Of a stretch of 64,000 nucleotides of DNA, positions 58,046-64,000 are shown one piece after another. The DNA comes from Combretum micranthum (lineage: Eukaryota > Streptophyta > Magnoliopsida > Myrtales > Combretaceae). The stretch spans positions 2,963,501-3,027,500 of the forward strand of contig JAMXBD010000011.1 of assembly GCA_024138025.1 (NCBI GenBank). The letters are read 5' to 3'. Under the pieces are notes generated by a model that was not told where the DNA came from, did not search any database, and was given only the letters and a program-made list of their open reading frames with translations. Position numbers and translations under genes: made by a program. How positions within the stretch are numbered: the first letter of the stretch is position 1; each line of letters starts with the position of its first letter.

Positions 58046-58828
58046 ACATATCTTATTTTTATCCTTAGTTTCACCTCCTTCTTCTATGTTTCATCAAGCT
58101 ACTTAAAGAGTATTTCCTCACCCATAATATGATTGGAACACCTGCTATTTATAAAACCATACTTCTTCTCATGTGTCAATCGTTTCACAATATGTCATGA
58201 ACAATCTGTTTTCTTCCTCTACTTCAGCATCGTTTGCCTAATTGACTTTAAACCTATAATCTGCTTTCACATGCCCAAATTTCTTACAGTGGTAACACTA
58301 GATGCTACTCTTACTATGGCTAGATCCTTGTTCAAATCCTCTACCTCCTCCTCTACCATGGTTGAAACTTCTTCCTTGAAATCCTCTTATGCCTCAAACT
58401 CGAGCTACACCTCTTCCATACTCCTTGGAGCCTTCTCTTTTTACTTGAAATGCCTTTTCATCATTTGTTTCATTTACTCTGTTGGTTTTTGCTTCATCAG
58501 ATTGCAATGATCCCATCAAGTCATCCAAAGAAAAAGTGGACAAGTCCTTAGACTCCTTAATAGCTGCCCACATGGTCAAATTTTAGAGTTAAACTCAATA
58601 CTTTATTGGCAACTACTCATGACAATAATTCTTGAACTGATTCATAATTCTTCATGTGTGGATTTTCAAATTCATTATGAAATTTCTGCAACTTGATTGT
58701 GATTACCATGGGTTGGCCATGAAATGCTAGCTATAAAGTCGGCCATGCTTATTTTGCTATTGATGCAATTGCAATTTTTGAAAAAATTGAGTCATGGACA
58801 GCTTTTTGTATTAAAAAAACAGGGCTTT
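58046..58828 (-). pseudogene. Antisense Ty1/copia gag-protease fragment, different lineage
   Basis: Minus strand reads gag from right to left: KLQKFHNEFENPHMKNYESVQELL (about 58690-58610), AAIKESKDLSTFSLDDLMGSLQ (about 58570-58505), a zinc knuckle CYHCKKFGHVKA with a Tyr in place of the last Cys (about 58295), then NRLFMTYCETID and a decayed protease lead-in (EEILFK, LDET near 58110-58085). Diagnostic of a copia family unlike the SIRE-like element to its left. Truncated at both ends: by the junction at 58045 and by the LTR insertion at 58829. Confidence 0.8.
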
Positions 58829-61800
58829 TGTAAACCCCGAAAACTTTCATCATAAGATATGACCCAAAATTAGAAATTATGAAGTCGACTAGTAACCTTA
58901 AGAGTTAATGAGAAACCCTAGTTTAGATAGATACTCTAAATTTGATCGGTTTTGGAACTCATAGACTTTATGAAAGGACTTCTTTGACCCAATTGTTTCC
59001 AAAAACAAGATTTAGTATTCTGAGTTAATAATTCAGGTTAGGATCAAAGGAAACTTCCAATCCTAAACCCGAATCTTTGTCAAAAAGATAGAATATATGG
59101 GGAAACCTTATATGAATATTAAGTGATTACCTTAGTATTCGATAGAGACCGGGAATTAAAACAAGGTTTAGTAATGAACCTATATTTAGATTGGAACCCT
59201 AAAATATGAGAGTTTTAGTTAGTAATAAACTACTTTGATAAGATTTCATAGTGAGTATCCAAATCTAATATATATAACTAGTATAGCCTATATATTAGTA
59301 GTAATATTACATAAATGACTCCATAGGGTTTTAGTTAGGAAATTGTGATTCCAAGATAAACGGTTAGGATTATAAATACCCAATAAAAACATAAATTGAT
59401 GTATAACTTGAGATCTAGACTTCAAATATAAAATCGAATCATACCAATAACCAAATTAGGGTTTCCTAAAGCTCTTGGAGCCTGAAACGAAAATTGACCC
59501 GAGAGGCTTTTCAAATTCAAATCGCGTGGGATGAATTTTTCTTAGACAATTAGATACGTTTTATTAAAGTTTAAAATTGTACTTTTTGTTAAACTAAACA
59601 CTTCATTGGATTCATTAAAAATCTTTGTATATGTATATGTACATATATAAGCTAAAATATACCCTAATAGTGTATTAAACTACCCGAAAACTTAACTAAA
59701 TGACATCTAGCTATTATATAATATATATATACCATTTCGGCTTGCTGGAGACGATTTCATCCAAGATTGAAGGCTGTAATTTCCTTGAGGGATGTGAGCC
59801 GGATTTTCTCCAAATTATTTGCCAAAGGTCAATCCAAATCACTACAAAGCCAATGGAGAAGGGACAACTCACCCTTGTATTAATGATAATCAAACAAGAA
59901 AGGAAATGAACAACAAGCCAAAGCAGTGTATATCGGATTTGAGGGAGCAAACGCGAGCGGAAACTACACTATCCATATATATATATAATATATATATAAA
60001 TGAGCAAGCGAACTCGGACGGACAAACAAATGAAATCCAAACTCCTCCAAACTCTCCAGAACCCATTTACATATCATTAGGAGTAGAACCAACTTAGGAA
60101 CAGTTTTTTTGAAACGCCCATAATCTTTGAGTTCGAAGATTCGAACAAAATCTGGGAAAAACGCTCAAGAACACGCTTGAGGTAAGTCGATCTTATTCCG
60201 CGAGTGTTCTTTCAATTTTAAGGATGTATACTGACTTATAAACATCTTAGGAAGCTAACCAAGACCATAGGAAGCTTCGGATTCCACTGAGGACATACAA
60301 CGAAGGTATTTTTCTTAAACCCTAGCCGACCTTAATGATTTGAGATCATGAGTAGCATGTTGTTTTTAGGTTATGATTCTTGGATATATAGGTTTAGTAG
60401 GTCCTTAGGAGTCTTTTGAATCAAGAATCATGATGTTTTGACGTCGGGTTTTGTTGGAAATGGAAAAAACTCATCGGAGAAGATGAACAGTGCTTCCCGA
60501 TGAGCCCAGGCTCGTTGTACGGGCGTACAACCCCTCATCCAGACGTTGTACGGGCGTACAACCCTTATACAGCGTTTTGTACGGGCGTACTAGACCATAT
60601 ACCTCTCAACCAGAGCTTTGCACGGGCGTACTTAACCCCGTGTAGCCCTGCTCACAGCTTTGTACGGGCGTACTCATGCCCGTGCAGCCCTCTGCCAAGC
60701 AACTTTGTACGGGCGTACGCAACCCCATGCACGCCTCGGCCAGAAGAGAAGAAAAACGAATTTAAGTATACATAATTATTTAAATAATTTTAGAACGTTT
60801 ACTAATTGTTTTCCTGCATTTAATTATTTTCTGAAATAGTAATAGTAATATTATAATATAATAATATTAAATCCAAAAATCATTTATTTATTTATTTATT
60901 TAAATTTAAAAATAAAATTCCTTTTTATGACTTTATTAAATAAGAGAGTGTTTAAATATTATTCATCTAAAAAGAAATTTTCCTTAGAAAAATTAATTTC
61001 GAAAATAGTTAGAATAAAGTTAATAAAATTCTTTTATTAACAGATATGTTTTCTTAGTAAAATAAATATATGTATAAACTATGAGTTAGTAAATACTAAG
61101 TTTATACTAGCATATTTGTATATAAATAGATAACAATGGAAATTTAAATAATCCAAATTTATGAGTATAAGTATATGTATACTCTATAAGAAAAATTTAT
61201 TAAATAATTTAAAAGATAATGGAGAGTACAAGAATCTAGAAATTAGAGTTATGTCAAAAGAATTAGCTGAAAATAAAACAGAAACCCAACCGACCAATAG
61301 GACACATAAATAGCTAATTTGTATAGTTTAAAATTTTAATAATTATATTATTATTTATCTCAATAGGTGATTCGGGTATTGGAGAGGACCTACCTGAAGA
61401 TTACTACGATTAAATAGGATGGGCAGGTGAGTGACTCAGTCTATTACATTGATTGTGCTTGTACTAGTAGTGAACCTATAAAAAAAGATAAAAAATTGGT
61501 GATCTGTTTGTGAAAGTGTGTGTTATATTCCATTGATTGCATGTACTCTAAAACAAGTGAAAAAAAATTGCGTGTATCTTGATAATGTATGTAGTATCTA
61601 GTTGAGTGTCTGTATTGCTTGATCACCCCTAAATTGACTAAAAACTACTGGTGCCATAATGTAAAAAATCATGCATTACATACTATGCATAAAAGCATTG
61701 AGTAAGTGGTAGCCTACTACGTGTTAGTTCTCGGATCTCTGGTAAGGCTTGAATTATCTAGGCCAGAGGGCTAGTAGTTAATTGCAAGATTACTTTTGTT

Positions 61801-62542
61801 CTGTTAGTACCATAAGAACTACATGGTAAACGAAGGACGCCGCTTATGGTATTACGTGAGAATAACTAACACTTAGTGGAGTTTCTAAAGCTAAACAGGA
61901 AATAAATCATGAAACATGATAAGTATAAAGAGATAACTAAATTGAGATTGTTATTTCCTGAAAGCTTAAGTCTCTCCTGGGTAGGTGGACCATAGATTGG
62001 ATCCTTCAACCCCGATGGGAGGGCGTAAATCTTCATCCTGTTTGGATTCCGGGTTATCCAAGCTTGTAATGTTCATTTGTGTGATTGCTGCATTTCATAT
62101 GATTGTTAATAACTTGTATGTATGTGTAATAAGTTCTGGTTATTCACTGAGCTCGTGTTTTAGCTCACACTCCCACAGTCCTTTCAGGTTCACTCTGCGA
62201 CCGTGGCTCATTACTAGCAGGAGCATGGTCCCGGTAAGAGATAGAAGCCAGAAGTTTAAAGTTTAGTATAGAATTAGAATATCTATATCTGTAATAGCCT
62301 TATGTGCATGTAATGTGCATTAGAATCATCAGTTAAGGTTGTAAGGAATTCGGAAGCATAAGATCTGTAATATAGTAGTTTGTAATAGTTGTTTACTAAT
62401 TTACATATATATATGTTTGTTTATTCCATCCAAGCAACTAAAAGATCCTGTTTTTGAAAATCATGTCATTCCTAGAAGGTAATTAATAATGATAATCGAG
62501 TGGTTCTTGATTATTATTATTAGAATACCTCGTGGCGTGACA
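58829..62542 (+). repeat. 5' LTR of chromovirus B, 3.7 kb
   Basis: TGTAAACCCCGAAAAC...GTGGCGTGACA. Aligns, inverted, with 25428-29465. It also shares its downstream third with element A's LTR (61360-62280 versus 23690-24570, including 'TTATTCACTGAGC' and 'CAATAGGTGAT'). Contains the GC-rich array at 60517-60718. Confidence 0.9.
60517..60718. repeat. Six-copy GTACGGGCGTAC array
   Basis: Copies start at 60517, 60548, 60579, 60620 (GCAC variant), 60662 and 60707, spaced 31, 31, 41, 42 and 45 bp. Between later copies CCCGTG(C/T)AGCCC recurs. The 12-mer has palindromic ends (GTAC...GTAC). Confidence 0.95.
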
Positions 62543-62551
62543 GATTTAAGT

Positions 62552-62563
62552 TGGTATCAGAGC
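62552..62563 (+). promoter_or_regulatory. Chromovirus B primer-binding site
   Basis: Perfect TGGTATCAGAGC, nine bases after the LTR end. Confidence 0.9.
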
Positions 62564-62594
62564 GTGGTTGCTGGTATAGGAAAAACAAATATAT

Positions 62595-62748
62595 GTAAGA
62601 AGTTGAATTAGTAATATGCAGTTAAAAATACCCATTTAGATCCAAGTAGAACCATGCGAGTTAGTAGGATAGTTATTAGTAGAATTAGATGCACAATTAG
62701 GAATAAAATCTGTGTGATTGCTAATCATACAAATTTTATTGTGTGCAG
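62595..62748 (+). other. Candidate leader intron, chromovirus B
   Basis: ATATATGTAAGAA donor context and TGTGTGCAG acceptor, matching element A at 24942 and 25096 in position and length. It would remove most of the leader between primer site and extra ORF. Confidence 0.35.
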
Positions 62749-62787
62749 TCAATCAGCTTGTGTCATATTAAATGGCAAATCTTTAGC

Positions 62788-63639
62788 ATGATGGAGGAGG
62801 AAACCCTTACAGATTATAGGCGCCGACGAGTCTTAGTAGAAGATTTGGCATTGTCTGGCATTACAAAGACCCTGGATGAAATTTTCAGCACTTGGAAGAA
62901 AGGTTTACAACCCATGTTGAAGACTTGGTTGTTTTTAGTAGAAAGAGCTTTTCCAGATAATGGCACAGCAGTAGAAACCCTCTACAGGTTTGAGAGATTG
63001 ATCATCCAGAAGGGTGGAGGCATAGAGATTGATAATATAGCCTTCATTGTGTCAGCCCGATCAGTGAGACCTGATCTTCCAGACTTTAGGATCTGGATTC
63101 CTATTGGAGGTGATTGGGTATATGCACATGATATCAGGTATGATCATGCCTTAGTCCGGGAGGATACTGCTCCTGATGATGAGAGGATGCTGACACATGT
63201 GATCAGAAGCCATTTCAGAAGTGTTTTGACAAACAGGCCCCCTATCATACCAGAAGAGAAGTGAGACTCAGTCCATTAGGAGGTCAGCTAAAAGAAGACA
63301 AGCAGCTATGCAGACCACAGTGGTTATGCAAAGTGTGACTACAGCTATGATAGATGAAAAAGAAGGTAAAAAGAGAAGGAAGGAAGCAGAAAAATTTGTC
63401 TCCAATTATAATTATGCTCATTGGACTGGGACTGCTCATGGGGGTGGATTGAGGAAGATGTGACACCTTCTGATGGGAACCTGCTACTAAAGGTATATGA
63501 TGGATACCAATCTGACTTTAGCACCACCAGGGAGTAGAGGAGGATGGAGAGTGATGATAGTGGTTCAGAGGAGGAGGATCACTATCCACAGTTGGGCCCT
63601 CGGGACAAGGGCAAGGGACCTCTGTACCCTAGCCCATAG
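62788..63639 (+). CDS. Extra pre-gag ORF of chromovirus B, unknown function
   Basis: About 284 codons between primer site and gag. The frame is open from 62743, with the first in-frame ATGs at 62788 and 62791 (MMEEETLTDYRRRRVL). Continuous to a TGA at 63262. Homology to element A continues in the next frame (about 63255-63440: SAKRRQAAMQTT, KEGKKRRKEAEKF, GTAHGGG) and returns to the first frame from about 63445 (WIEEDVTPSDGN) through one TAG (63535) to SDDSGSEEEDHY and DKGKGPLYPSP before TAG 63637. Predicted soluble, mixed charge, acidic Ser-rich near the C-terminus. No domain recognised; not gag (separate gag follows) and absent from the 11143 element. Slightly broken in this copy. Confidence 0.7.
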
Positions 63640-63920
63640 AGTAGCCTTGATATATGCCTTGATAGATAATATAACTGATGTACTGTTTTGATGAACTTAC
63701 TGTTATATGAGATATGTAGTATGAAGCACGATAATCCCTGTAGTGGATAAAGAGAACATAGAACTAGTGTTAGTGCAAATTTTGGTTGTATATAAAGCAC
63801 TAATTATATAATATCATGTGTGTTTTGATTATGAAGTATGGATGTGAAATATGTATGATTACTTGTAATCTTTCTCGGTTGAGTTTTAATTAATTCAAGT
63901 ATATGTTTTATGATACTAGA

Positions 63921-64000
63921 ATGCCAAGAGGAAGAGGCAGGGGTAGAAATGCAAGGATATTTGAAAATTCCCAACAAATGCTCCTCCACCACCTCAAATC
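63921..64000 (+). CDS. Start of chromovirus B gag (partial)
   Basis: ATG 63921 opens MPRGRGRGRNAR, homologous to element A's MPSGRSMSRNAR at 30330. A one-base slip near 63960 changes frame before the proline-rich segment. Continues beyond the window. Confidence 0.75.
   Translation, partial: MPRGRGRGRNARIFENSQQMLLHHLK

Larger units (their letters stand above)
58829..64000 (+). mobile_element. Tekay-like chromovirus B, 5' part (leaves window)
   Basis: 5' LTR 58829-62542, primer site 62552-62563, extra pre-gag ORF 62788-63639, gag from 63921. A relative of element A (collinear leader, extra ORF, gag start) and the source type for the antisense solo LTR at 25428. Inserted into the antisense copia fragment. 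Confidence 0.9.

Noticed and set aside
58133..58510. 125-codon plus-strand ORF
   Set aside because: It is the complement of an antisense copia gag, which has the recognisable motifs.
60517..60718. Regularly spaced short repeats reminiscent of a CRISPR array
   Set aside because: Units are only 12 bp, spacing is uneven, the setting is a plant LTR and there are no cas genes. It is an LTR-internal repeat.

Overview
The window is AT-rich plant nuclear DNA, most likely from a eudicot with a repeat-rich genome. The evidence is one seven-exon plant patatin-like gene with canonical GT-AG introns, several nested LTR retrotransposons of plant type primed by initiator-tRNA-Met-like sites (TGGTATCAGAGC), MITE-like and simple repeats, and no operon-like layout. 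I cannot name the species. Everything except the patatin gene appears to be transposon-derived or non-coding.

Layout. 1-4560: a decayed Ty3/gypsy element split by a 2.9-kb solo LTR (1132-4015). 4561-10830: non-coding sequence, a MITE-like element, a truncated gypsy LTR and gag (6642-8022), a C-tract, and an antisense gypsy pol/LTR remnant. 10831-39189: one old Tekay-like chromovirus ('element A'). Its 5' LTR is split by a younger, nearly complete 10.6-kb Tekay-type element (11143-21715, perfect TTTAT target duplication). Its leader region is split by an antisense 4-kb solo LTR (25428-29465, perfect GTATA duplication). Its gag/protease junction is split by about 2 kb of further foreign sequence. 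39190-40260: an antisense gag-containing remnant. 40262-43600: intergenic. 43817-45898: the patatin-like phospholipase gene, the only intact host gene, with a 720-bp tandem duplication of its 3' end. 47903-48862: a long foldback. 48920-49340: a short LTR. 52080-52310: a promoter-like block with no downstream gene. 52473-54236: a non-autonomous, gag-bearing gypsy element. 54237-58828: two truncated Ty1/copia pieces facing each other. 58829-64000: the LTR, leader, extra ORF and start of gag of a second relative of element A, leaving the window.

Order of events, from nesting: element A is oldest. The antisense solo LTR (left by recombination of a relative of the 58829 element) and the 11143 Tekay element entered later. 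The latter is youngest, because its two LTRs still align closely over their whole length.

Most notable signals. (1) Element A and the 58829 element share an extra open reading frame of about 280 codons between primer site and gag, preceded by a conserved candidate intron; the 11143 element lacks it. (2) A gag-only gypsy family fuses gag to a lineage-specific C-terminal region, seen twice (52766-53696 and, antisense, 39190-40260). (3) Each Tekay-like LTR carries a GC-rich island of short palindromes at a similar position, but of a different sequence type. (4) There is a nearly 1-kb inverted repeat at 47903-48862.
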